Of a stretch of 5,457 bases of DNA, positions 1 through 5,457 are shown in pieces. The first letter of the stretch is position 1, and the number at the start of each line of letters is the position of its first letter. Source of the stretch: Deltaproteobacteria bacterium. Its GTDB lineage: Bacteria > Myxococcota_A > UBA9160 > PR03. Where the stretch lies: NCBI GenBank assembly GCA_018262315.1, contig JAGSPS010000229.1:1-5457 (forward strand), read 5' to 3'. The position numbers and the translations under genes are program-made. The notes below the pieces were generated by a model that worked only from the letters and a program-made list of their open reading frames with translations, did not search any database and was not told the origin of the DNA.

Positions 1-1
1 G

Positions 2-373
2 CTGGTCGATCGCTTCGAGTTCCTGAAGGACGTGCGCGGCAAGGGCATGATGATCGCGCTCGAATTCGGCAAGCCCGAGAGCTTCAAGCTGCGCGCGGCA
101 TGGAAGCTGCTCGGCGCCGCCAACGAGAGCCTGTTCGGCCAGCTGATCACCGTCCCGCTCTTCACCAAGCACCGCATCCTCTCGCAGATCGCCGGCCACG
201 CGATGCACATCGTGAAGTTTTTGCCGCCGCTCAACATCACGCAAGACGATCGCAAGTGGGTCACCGCCGCCTGCACCGACGTGATCTCGGACACCCACCA
301 GGTCGGCGGCGCCGTCTGGGGCCTCGGCAAGCAGCTTGCGGGCGCCGCGATCCGCATGAAGACGGGCGGCTAG
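2..373 (+). CDS. Class III (PLP-dependent) aminotransferase, C-terminal part only
   Basis: This is the 3' end of a gene that starts upstream of the window; 123 codons and the TAG stop are present, reading from base 2. It opens with the VRGKGMMIALEF block (residues 11-22 of the fragment), the hallmark 'RGxGLMxGxE' strand at the start of the small C-terminal domain of class III aminotransferases. It also contains HIVKFLPPLNIT (69-80), matching the family's 'lRllPPLxIt' segment, followed by the closing helix. Between these blocks is a segment longer than in simple ornithine or acetylornithine aminotransferases (about 25-65, ending VPLFTKHRILSQIAGHA), and there is a C-terminal tail after the last helix (VGGAVWGLGKQLAGAA). 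From memory, both belong to a subgroup usually labelled 'aspartate aminotransferase family protein'. The PLP lysine lies outside the window, so activity cannot be judged. The substrate is unknown. The HpnA-like gene 65 bases downstream makes a hopanoid HpnO-like role possible but unproven. Confidence 0.85.
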   Translation: MVDRFEFLKDVRGKGMMIALEFGKPESFKLRAAWKLLGAANESLFGQLITVPLFTKHRILSQIAGHAMHIVKFLPPLNITQDDRKWVTAACTDVISDTHQVGGAVWGLGKQLAGAAIRMKTGG

Positions 374-407
374 CGCATGAACTTCGTTCGCCTGCGGCTC
401 ACTGCGC
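373..407. repeat. Imperfect inverted repeat in the aminotransferase-epimerase gap
   Basis: GCGCATGA (373-380) pairs with TCA-c-TGCGC (399-407): eight base pairs with one bulged C at 402 and an 18-base loop. The left arm begins on the last base of the aminotransferase stop codon. There is no T-run after it, so it is not a classical terminator. It could be an intercistronic RNA hairpin, a REP-like extragenic repeat, or chance in GC-rich DNA. Confidence 0.35.
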
Positions 408-410
408 GTC

Positions 411-429
411 GGCCGACCTCGAGTCGGCC
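411..429. repeat. Perfect 7-bp inverted repeat just upstream of the epimerase start
   Basis: GGCCGAC (411-417) and GTCGGCC (423-429) are exact reverse complements around a 5-base loop (CTCGA). A third overlapping copy, GTCGGCC at 408-414, makes 408-417 a 10-base perfect palindrome, so two pairings compete. The stem ends 9 bases before the ATG at 439, where a ribosome would bind, so it could reduce initiation in mRNA; it could also be a dyad operator. No U-tract follows. Confidence 0.4.
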
Positions 430-438
430 TCCTTGCGC

Positions 439-1512
439 ATGAGCCGCGTCACGGTCACGGGCGCCAACGGCTTCATCGGCTCGCACATCGTCTGGGAACT
501 TCTGCAACGCGGTCACGAAGTGACGGCGCTGGTCGGCGCCGACGTCGACGACCACCTGCTCGCCGGCCTGCCGGTGAAGGTTCGCGACTTCGACCTGCGC
601 GATCGCGCCAGCGTGCGCAGCGCCCTCGACGGCGCCGAGAGCGTGATCCACAGCGCCGCCTGCTACGCGTTCTGGAAGGCGGATCCGCGCGAGGTCTATC
701 GGATCAACGTCGATGGCACCCGCCACGTGATGGACGCTGCGCGCGATCTCGGCGTGCGCAAGGTCGTCTACACCAGCAGCACCGCCACGCTCTCGCCCAT
801 CTTCCGGATTCCGGATGACCGCGACGTGCCGGGCGACGAAGAGGGCGTCTTCGATATGCGCCGCTTCCGCGGTCACTACAAGATGTCGAAGGCGATGGCC
901 GAGATCGTGGCGCTGCGCGCCGCAGCGCGCGGCCTGCCGCTGGTGATCACGCACCCCACCACGGTGATCGGCGCGGGCGACTGCCGCCCGACGCCGAGCG
1001 GCTCGATGATCCAGCACTACATCAACGGACATATGAAGGTGTACGTCGAGATGGCGCAGAACGTCGTCGACGTGCGCGACGTCGCGACCGGCCACGTGCT
1101 CGCGCTCGAGAAGGGCCCCGCAGGCGAACGCTACGTACTCGGCGGCGACAACCTCTCGATGCGCGAACTGCTCGCGATCCTCGCCGAGCTGACCGGCATC
1201 CCGGCCCCGCGCATCGCGCTGCCGCTGCCACTGCTGCAGGTCGTCGGGCAGGTGATGGAATGGATCGCCGACACGATCACGCACCGCGAACCCGCCGCCA
1301 CGCGCGAAGCCGCACTGCACGCGCGCGACAGCCGTTACGTCAGCATCGAGAAGGCGCGCCGCGAGCTGGGCTACGCACCGCGCCCCGCGCGCACTGTCCT
1401 CGCCGACGCGGTTCGCTTCTTCGCAACCGAGGGCTACTGCAAGCCTGGTGCGGCGGATCGCATCCTGCGCCGGCCACAGCTCGACGCGGCGCTGCACGAC
1501 GCCAGCGCCTAG
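439..1512 (+). CDS. HpnA-like NAD(P)-dependent epimerase/dehydratase (extended SDR)
   Basis: A 357-residue extended short-chain dehydrogenase/reductase that acts on a nucleotide-sugar-like or lipid-linked substrate in the cytoplasm. The N-terminal Rossmann fold shows TGANGFIG (residues 7-14), the TGxxGxxG cofactor loop. The active site is visible as YTSSTATL (111-118, catalytic Ser/Thr) and Y147-K-M-S-K151 (YxxxK). The DCRPTPSG (181-188), VRDVATGHVLALE (212-224) and ERYVLGGDNLSMREL (230-244) blocks resemble the hopanoid-associated sugar epimerase family HpnA, which is usually about 330 residues. This one has a tail of about 25 residues after the final FFATEGYC block. The frame is open further upstream to base 100, but that part overlaps the aminotransferase in another frame and is Arg/His-rich. 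The ATG at 439 directly precedes the Rossmann strand, so I chose it; TTG at 433 is an alternative. No Shine-Dalgarno is visible. It is probably co-transcribed with the aminotransferase. Fold and enzyme class are secure; the HpnA assignment is from remembered family sequence and the substrate is unproven. Confidence 0.88.
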   Translation: MSRVTVTGANGFIGSHIVWELLQRGHEVTALVGADVDDHLLAGLPVKVRDFDLRDRASVRSALDGAESVIHSAACYAFWKADPREVYRINVDGTRHVMDAARDLGVRKVVYTSSTATLSPIFRIPDDRDVPGDEEGVFDMRRFRGHYKMSKAMAEIVALRAAARGLPLVITHPTTVIGAGDCRPTPSGSMIQHYINGHMKVYVEMAQNVVDVRDVATGHVLALEKGPAGERYVLGGDNLSMRELLAILAELTGIPAPRIALPLPLLQVVGQVMEWIADTITHREPAATREAALHARDSRYVSIEKARRELGYAPRPARTVLADAVRFFATEGYCKPGAADRILRRPQLDAALHDASA

Positions 1513-1656
1513 CGGCGACGAGTGCGGAGATCCTGCGCGGCGACCCACGGCGGGACGAACACACCGGCGATCCCCGCCCAGCCTCATCCCGCTGGTCAAG
1601 CCGCCCTCCCAGCCATCCGATCAACCGATCTGTACCTCTTTGCGTGGCGGGTTCCA
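1513..1656 (+). other. Gap between epimerase and kinase (possible kinase promoter region)
   Basis: 144 bases with no supported gene. The kinase frame stays open through it back to GTG 1522, but the encoded residues (rich in Ala, Pro, Arg and Thr) do not look like a domain or a leader. The stretch around 1617-1642 is less GC-rich than its surroundings and is the likeliest promoter area, but I cannot pick convincing -35 and -10 boxes. No terminator hairpin with a T-run follows the epimerase stop, so read-through from upstream is possible. Confidence 0.3.
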
Positions 1657-3015
1657 GTGATCGGCAACATCCTGGGGAACTATCGGATCACCCAGAAAAT
1701 CGGCCAGGGCGGGGTCGGTGAGGTGTGGAAGGCGGTCGACCTGTCGCTCGACCGCGAGGTCGCGCTGAAGTTCCTGCGCCCCGAACTCGCGGCGCAGGCT
1801 GCAGTGGTCGCCCGTTTCCGGACGGAAGCACTGGCGCTCGCCCGGCTCAATCACCCGAACGTCGCGACGATCCACGGCTTCCACACCGAGGGCGGCACGC
1901 CCTTCATCGTGATGGAGTACATCCCGGGGCAGACACTGCACGCGCTCGTGCGCGGTTTCGGCCCGATGCAGAGCACGCGCGCGCTTCCGCTCTTCTTCCA
2001 GGTGCTCGACGCAATCGAGCACGCACACGACCACGGGATCGTGCACCGCGACCTCAAGGCGTCGAACGTGATGCTCAGCCACCTGGGCGCCGTGAAGATG
2101 CTCGACTTCGGCATCGCGCGTGTCATCGGGAGCACGGATCTCACGCAGGGTCCGCACAGCTTCGGTACGCCGGCGTGGATGGCCCCGGAGCAGGTGCGCG
2201 GTGAGAAGGCCGACGTCCGCACGGACGTCTACGCCCTCGGACTCCTGCTGTACTGGCTCACGACCGCACGACTGCCCTTCGACGGCGACAACGACTTCCA
2301 GCTCCAGCACGCACACATCGAGGAGGAACCGCCTCCGCCGCGACGCTTCGCGCCGACTCTGCCCGAGACGATCGAGAAGTCGATCCTGCGCGCGCTCGCG
2401 AAGGAGCGAACGGAGCGCTTCGCGAGCGTCGCCGAGATGCGCCTGGCGCTCGGCGAAGGCTTCGTCGCTTCGCTCACCGTGCCGTTCCTCTCCGACACCA
2501 TCGACGAGACCGTCACGCGCACGCTCGCCCTCGCAGACGAAACGGAACTCGAAGAACCGCGGGAGCGACTTCACCACTCGCCCGCTCTCGATGTCCCAGC
2601 GCCGACGGTGGTGATTCCGGATGCTGCGGACTGCGAGACGCCAGCAGGTCCGCAGGTCGATCGATCGCCTCCGGTTGCAGCGTTCCGATCGACACGCGAG
2701 CGGGCTCCGAATTCACGCTGGCTTCTCGCCGCGGCAGCCGCAGTGTTGATCGCACTCGCCGTCGCCGCGGAGATTCGCGCGCTTCGAGACCCTCGCGCGT
2801 CCCTTCCCGATGCGAGTGGCGGCGTGGTCGCTGAAGAGCCCGATATTCACGTACACGAACCTGCGGCGATCTCGCGGGCGAAGCCCGGCCCGGGGCTGGC
2901 GCCCTCACCCCCGCCGGGATCGGCGCGCGCACCGAAGGTTCCGAGTCCGAAGCGCAAGGCAGCGACGCGTGGCCCGAGCCGGGGAGAGGACGAATGGGTG
3001 ATCAAAAGGCGCTAG
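1657..3015 (+). CDS. Membrane-anchored Hanks-type serine/threonine protein kinase
   Basis: A 452-residue eukaryote-like Ser/Thr kinase with all core catalytic motifs: glycine loop GQGGVG (16-21), ATP lysine K38 in VALKF, helix-C glutamate E57, catalytic loop HRDLKASN (130-137; D132, K134, N137), DFG (150-152), and TPAWMAPE (171-178). The Arg before the catalytic Asp suggests activation-loop phosphorylation. The domain ends near residue 270. A Thr-rich acidic linker follows (about 272-354, with TIDETVTRT near 281-289). A single hydrophobic segment, WLLAAAAAVLIALAVAAEI (355-373), is then followed by about 80 Pro/Ala/Lys-rich residues with no PASTA, TPR or other sensor domain. Topology is inferred: kinase in the cytoplasm, tail in the periplasm. 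I chose GTG 1657 because VIGNILGNYRI matches the usual 'MIGxxLGxYRI' beginning of these kinases and a weak GGCGGG lies about 5 bases upstream. GTG 1522 would add 45 low-complexity residues. The gene overlaps the next one by 22 bases. Kinase activity is well supported; its signal and targets are unknown. Confidence 0.93.
   Translation: MIGNILGNYRITQKIGQGGVGEVWKAVDLSLDREVALKFLRPELAAQAAVVARFRTEALALARLNHPNVATIHGFHTEGGTPFIVMEYIPGQTLHALVRGFGPMQSTRALPLFFQVLDAIEHAHDHGIVHRDLKASNVMLSHLGAVKMLDFGIARVIGSTDLTQGPHSFGTPAWMAPEQVRGEKADVRTDVYALGLLLYWLTTARLPFDGDNDFQLQHAHIEEEPPPPRRFAPTLPETIEKSILRALAKERTERFASVAEMRLALGEGFVASLTVPFLSDTIDETVTRTLALADETELEEPRERLHHSPALDVPAPTVVIPDAADCETPAGPQVDRSPPVAAFRSTRERAPNSRWLLAAAAAVLIALAVAAEIRALRDPRASLPDASGGVVAEEPDIHVHEPAAISRAKPGPGLAPSPPPGSARAPKVPSPKRKAATRGPSRGEDEWVIKRR
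2981..2990 (+). promoter_or_regulatory. Ribosome binding site of the lipoprotein gene
   Basis: GGGGAGAGGA lies inside the 3' end of the kinase gene, and its GGAG/GAGG cores sit about 4-7 bases before ATG 2994. It is the clearest Shine-Dalgarno-like purine run before any start in this window. It decides for ATG 2994 over the in-frame ATG at 3018, which has no comparable site. Confidence 0.6.
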
Positions 3016-3509
3016 CGATGGCGTTCGTGCTGGCGGCGATCGCGCTCAGCTGCCAGACCAGCCAGCGGATCGCGGGCCAGGCCCAGCGGATGCTGCGACC
3101 CCCCGGCGAGAAGCTCGAAGCGCTGCCTGAGCGCGTCGCGGAGGAGTACGGCTGCGACCGCGTCGCGCGGCCCTTCCTGCGGCTCGAGCGCAGCGAGATC
3201 GTTCCCGCCCGCGTGGCTGCAGGCGACGCGGTGAACCACCGCATGGTGTATGCACTGTGCGCGGCGCGACCGACCGACGTCGTACGCGGCGCACTCGAGA
3301 CGCGGATCCTGCACGAAGGCCGCACCCTCGGGCGCGATCGTGATTTGGGCTACGAACTCAAGCCCGGCCGCTGGGTGGTGGACGCGACGGTCGAGATCCC
3401 GAGCGCAGCCCAGGACGGGATCTACGCAATCGAGGTCGTGTTCGAGAGTCAGTCCGTCCGGTTCCGGGACGAGAAGAGCTTCGCCGTCGCGGGATCGCGG
3501 GTGCCCTGA
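2994..3509 (+). CDS. Putative lipoprotein of unknown function, coupled to the kinase
   Basis: A 171-residue protein that I cannot assign to a named family. It begins with a short polar stretch containing K5, a hydrophobic run (ALAMAFVLAAIAL, 6-18) and Cys20 in ALSC. That resembles a lipoprotein signal peptide, although the lipobox is imperfect (Ala at -3, Leu at -2). Export is therefore likely and lipidation plausible. After a charged region (about 21-58) comes a part with alternating short hydrophobic strands (about 59-167), including PFLRLERSEIVPARV, VNHRMVYALCAA, LKPGRWVVDATVEIP and DGIYAIEVVFES. This reads like a small beta-sandwich (Ig-like) domain. C54 and C89 could form a disulfide in the periplasm. 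The start overlaps the kinase by 22 bases with a good ribosome site, implying translational coupling and a shared role, perhaps as periplasmic partner of the kinase tail. The fold and the role are inference only. Confidence 0.75.
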   Translation: MGDQKALAMAFVLAAIALSCQTSQRIAGQAQRMLRPPGEKLEALPERVAEEYGCDRVARPFLRLERSEIVPARVAAGDAVNHRMVYALCAARPTDVVRGALETRILHEGRTLGRDRDLGYELKPGRWVVDATVEIPSAAQDGIYAIEVVFESQSVRFRDEKSFAVAGSRVP

Positions 3510-3534
3510 CGCGCTGCTTCGCGTGCCAAGCGAA
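3509..3534. repeat. Overlapping inverted repeats after the lipoprotein stop codon
   Basis: ACGCG (3509-3513) pairs with CGCGT (3520-3524) around a 6-base loop. An alternative pairing is TTCGC (3518-3522) with GCGAA (3530-3534) around a 7-base loop. The two share bases 3518-3524, so they are mutually exclusive in RNA. They sit exactly at the stop codon, a normal place for a 3'-end hairpin, but the stems are short and no T-run follows. A weak terminator or RNA-stabilising element is possible. Confidence 0.3.
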
Positions 3535-3677
3535 CGGGAGTAGGCCCTCGGAACGGACGGCGTTCTCGCGAGAGCAAGCGCGCTCACCCGTACCCGGGGT
3601 TCTCGGCCCGACGAGTCGTTTACGTCGCTGAAACTCCGATGGCGACTTCCATCCTCGCTGCGCGACCCTAGCTCGCC
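3510..3677 (+). other. Gap before the MFS gene (possible promoter region)
   Basis: 168 bases without a supported gene. Besides the hairpins at its left end, it contains the 10-base perfect palindrome TCTCGCGAGA at 3564-3573, a possible dyad but unproven as an operator. A promoter for the transporter is expected here. I see only weak candidates around the less GC-rich stretch 3615-3640 and do not call boxes. An in-frame ATG at 3639 opens a 10-codon reading frame that stops at 3671, just before the transporter start; it is probably chance. Confidence 0.35.
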
Positions 3678-4877
3678 ATGCTTTTCCCCCCGAGCGCCAC
3701 CTCCGACGCCCGACGCCTCGTCGCCGCGCGCGCGCTGCGCGGTTTCGCCGACGGACTCGTCAGCGTGCTGCTCGCGAGCCATCTCGCCGCGATGGGTCTC
3801 TCGGCCGCGCAGGTCGGCGCCGTCGTGACGGCGACACTTCTCGGTTCCGCCGCGCTGACGCTCGCTGTCGGACTCGGCGGCCAGCGACTGCCCGAGCGCA
3901 GCGTGCTGCTCGCCGCGTCGCTCTTGATGTTCGCCACGGGACTCGCCTTCGCGGGTGTCTCGGCGTTTCCACTGCTGCTGCTCGTCGCGTTCGTCGGCAC
4001 GCTCAACCCGTCGGGTGGCGACGTCAGCGTGTTCCTGCCCACGGAGCAGTCGCTGCTCGCCGCGAATGTCGACGCGGCGGATCGGACGTCGCTGCTCGCC
4101 CGCTACAACGTTGCCGGCACGTTGCTCGCTGCACTCGGTGCGCTCGCGACGGGGGCGCCCGTGCTCGTCGCGCCCGAAGACGCCGCGCAACCACGAACGT
4201 TTCTCTTGTACGGCGCCGTCGCCATCGGGATCGGCGCGCTCTACCTCGGGCTGCGCAGCGGACGCAGCGTGCGCGCGACGGATGCAGGCCGCGGCCGCCT
4301 CGTCGAAGCGCGCAGCGCGGTGTTGCGCCTCACGGCGCTCTTCAGTCTCGATTCGTTCGGGGGCGGCTTCGTCGTCGATTCGCTGCTGGCGCTGTGGCTG
4401 TTCCGGCGTTTCGATCTGTCGCTCGAGACGGTGGGCGCGGTGTTCTTCGGCGCACGCCTGCTCTCGGCGTTCTCCCAGCTCGTGTCGGCGCGACTCGCCG
4501 CGCGCATCGGCCTGGTGCGCACGATGGTCTACACCCATCTGCCGTCGAATCTGTTCCTGATCGCCGCCGCGTTCATGCCGACCGCCAGCTCCGCGATCGG
4601 GATGTTGCTGGCGCGCATGGCGCTCTCGCAGATGGACGTGCCGGCGCGCCAGTCCTACGTGATCGCGGTGACGCCGCCGGCCGAGCGCGCCGCGGCGGTG
4701 AGCGTCACCAACGTGCCGCGCAGCCTCGCCTCGGCGTTGCCGCCGATCGCCGCGGGCGCGCTGCTCGAAGCCAGCGACTTCGGCTGGCCGCTGGTGATCG
4801 GCGGCGCGCTGAAGATCACCTACGACCTGCTGCTGCTCGCGCAGTTCCGCAGGGTGGTGCCGAAAGAGGAGTGTTAG
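3678..4877 (+). CDS. Major facilitator superfamily (MFS) transporter, substrate unknown
   Basis: A 399-residue inner-membrane protein with about 12 predicted membrane helices in two halves of six. Hydrophobic segments lie near residues 23-38, 44-66, 75-93, 96-115, 140-160, 175-192, 216-242, 251-270, 283-302, 304-318, 336-362 and 370-390. The Arg-rich central loop is about 193-215. Length and layout are typical of the family, probably proton-coupled antiport or uniport. Recognisable conserved-looking pieces are RALRGFADGL (18-27) at the first helix, NPSGGDVSVFLPTEQ (110-124) at helix 4, two acidic residues in helix 7 (D225 and D234), and DVPARQSYV (320-328) near helix 10. Charged D115 and E123 may belong to the transport path. 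ATG 3678 gives a complete first helix; no Shine-Dalgarno is visible. The gene ends 7 bases before the stop of a convergent gene. The MFS assignment is firm; no substrate can be named, and neither neighbour suggests one. Confidence 0.85.
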   Translation: MLFPPSATSDARRLVAARALRGFADGLVSVLLASHLAAMGLSAAQVGAVVTATLLGSAALTLAVGLGGQRLPERSVLLAASLLMFATGLAFAGVSAFPLLLLVAFVGTLNPSGGDVSVFLPTEQSLLAANVDAADRTSLLARYNVAGTLLAALGALATGAPVLVAPEDAAQPRTFLLYGAVAIGIGALYLGLRSGRSVRATDAGRGRLVEARSAVLRLTALFSLDSFGGGFVVDSLLALWLFRRFDLSLETVGAVFFGARLLSAFSQLVSARLAARIGLVRTMVYTHLPSNLFLIAAAFMPTASSAIGMLLARMALSQMDVPARQSYVIAVTPPAERAAAVSVTNVPRSLASALPPIAAGALLEASDFGWPLVIGGALKITYDLLLLAQFRRVVPKEEC

Positions 4878-4884
4878 CAGGCTG

Positions 4885-5457
4885 TTAGCGCGCGGACGAT
4901 CCCAGCGGCGCCACCGCGATGATGGCACCGCCACGCGATTTGGCGTCGTACATCGCACGGTCGCCGGCCTGGAGCAGGCGCTTCAGTTCGATGCCGTGCT
5001 CCGGGAAGAGCGCGATCCCGATGCTCGGCACGCAGAGCAGTTCGTGCTCGCCGATCCGAATTGGCTCGCGGGAAGAGGCGAGCAGGCGCTCGGCCACCCA
5101 CATCGCGCCGTCGACGCCGGTTTCGAGCAGCAGCAGCACGAACTCGTCGCCGCCGAAGCGCGCCAGCAGATCGGGCCCGCGCGTGCAGCGCTGCATGCGC
5201 GCGGCGAACTCGCAGAGCAGCAGATCGCCGACCTCGTGGCCGAGCGTGTCGTTCACTTCCTTGAAGCGGTCGAGATCGACGTACAGGAGCGCGCTCGGGC
5301 GCGGCGCGCCGCCCGGGCTCAGCAGCAGCGCGGGCGCGTCGCACTCGAAGCCGCGACGGTTCAGCAGGCCGGTGAGCGGATCCTGCGCGGCCGCCGCTTC
5401 CATCGCCAGCTCGCGGTGCTTGCGCTCGGTGAGGTCGAAGAAGGTCACGACGAGATC
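4885..5457 (-). CDS. Diguanylate cyclase (GGDEF domain), C-terminal part; N-terminus outside the window
   Basis: On the minus strand the frame is open to the window edge, so the gene starts beyond base 5457; the GTG at 5448 is internal. The visible part begins DLVVTFFDLTERKHREL, a typical end of a PAS/PAC sensor domain and its linker ('DiTerk'). A GGDEF domain follows: DPLTGLLNRRGF, VDLDRFKEVNDTLGHEVGD (metal and substrate binding), then the active-site loop FGGDEF (GGDEF at 5140-5154). RGPD lies exactly five residues before GGDEF, matching the inhibitory I-site (RxxD) where c-di-GMP binds. The domain closes with AMYDAKSRGG. The motifs predict an active cytoplasmic enzyme that makes c-di-GMP from two GTP, with feedback inhibition and presumably a PAS-sensed input. 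No EAL domain follows; TAA is at 4885-4887. Its 3' end faces the MFS gene with a 7-base gap. Confidence 0.93.
   Translation of the reverse strand, partial: DLVVTFFDLTERKHRELAMEAAAAQDPLTGLLNRRGFECDAPALLLSPGGAPRPSALLYVDLDRFKEVNDTLGHEVGDLLLCEFAARMQRCTRGPDLLARFGGDEFVLLLLETGVDGAMWVAERLLASSREPIRIGEHELLCVPSIGIALFPEHGIELKRLLQAGDRAMYDAKSRGGAIIAVAPLGSSAR

Noticed and set aside
428..434. CCTCCTT, which reads AAGGAGG on the minus strand, as a minus-strand ribosome binding site
   Set aside because: No credible minus-strand gene begins after it, so the match is probably coincidental.
100..438. N-terminal extension of the epimerase reading frame
   Set aside because: It overlaps the aminotransferase in another frame and encodes Arg/His/Pro-rich sequence. 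The Rossmann fold begins immediately after ATG 439.
370..1599. 409-codon open frame on the minus strand opposite the epimerase
   Set aside because: Arg/Ala/His/Val-rich product with no recognisable motif, fully antisense to a gene with clear SDR motifs.
1522..1656. Upstream GTG start for the kinase, adding 45 residues
   Set aside because: The added residues are low-complexity and not domain-like, whereas the start at GTG 1657 matches the normal N-terminus of this kinase family.
1621..2577. 318-codon open frame on the minus strand opposite the kinase
   Set aside because: Mirrors the kinase coding sequence; its composition is a GC-rich shadow and no domain is visible.
3639..3671. 10-codon reading frame just upstream of the MFS start, as a leader peptide
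   Set aside because: No ribosome site, no codon pattern suggesting attenuation, and such short frames are common by chance.
3012..4958. 648-codon open frame on the minus strand opposite the lipoprotein and MFS genes
   Set aside because: Its product is dominated by Arg, Glu, His, Gln and Ala without any domain-like pattern, and it lies opposite two well-supported genes. In GC-rich DNA the antisense frame often lacks stops, so I treat it as a shadow.

Overview
The window is GC-rich (roughly two-thirds G+C by eye, with strong G/C at third codon positions). It reads as ordinary chromosomal DNA from a free-living Gram-negative bacterium. A eukaryote-like Ser/Thr kinase beside a putative lipoprotein, an HpnA-like epimerase, a diguanylate cyclase and arginine/alanine-rich proteins would suit a delta-proteobacterial-type lineage (Myxococcota, Desulfobacterota, Binatota and relatives). 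That placement is inference from gene style; there is no rRNA or marker gene here to confirm it.

Layout, left to right. Positions 2-373 (+) hold the last 123 codons of a class III (PLP) aminotransferase whose start lies outside the window. A 65-base gap with two inverted repeats follows. Next is an HpnA-like NAD(P)-dependent extended-SDR epimerase/dehydratase (439-1512, +). After a 144-base gap come a membrane-anchored Hanks-type Ser/Thr kinase (1657-3015, +) and a putative small lipoprotein (2994-3509, +), which overlap by 22 bases and so look translationally coupled. A 168-base gap with small inverted repeats precedes an MFS transporter (3678-4877, +). This converges, with only 7 bases between stop codons, on the C-terminal part of a PAS-GGDEF type diguanylate cyclase (4885-5457, -) that runs off the right edge.

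How they may work together. The aminotransferase and epimerase probably form one transcription unit. The epimerase resembles the hopanoid-associated HpnA family, and a class III aminotransferase (HpnO) is also known in hopanoid side-chain synthesis, so an envelope-lipid role is a reasonable but unproven guess. The kinase and lipoprotein form a second unit that looks like a signalling pair spanning the inner membrane. The MFS transporter and the cyclase appear unrelated to these and to each other. I see no mobile element, CRISPR array, tRNA, rRNA or convincing rho-independent terminator. I do not see strong evidence of a previously undescribed system; the most promising lead is the overlapping kinase/lipoprotein pair.
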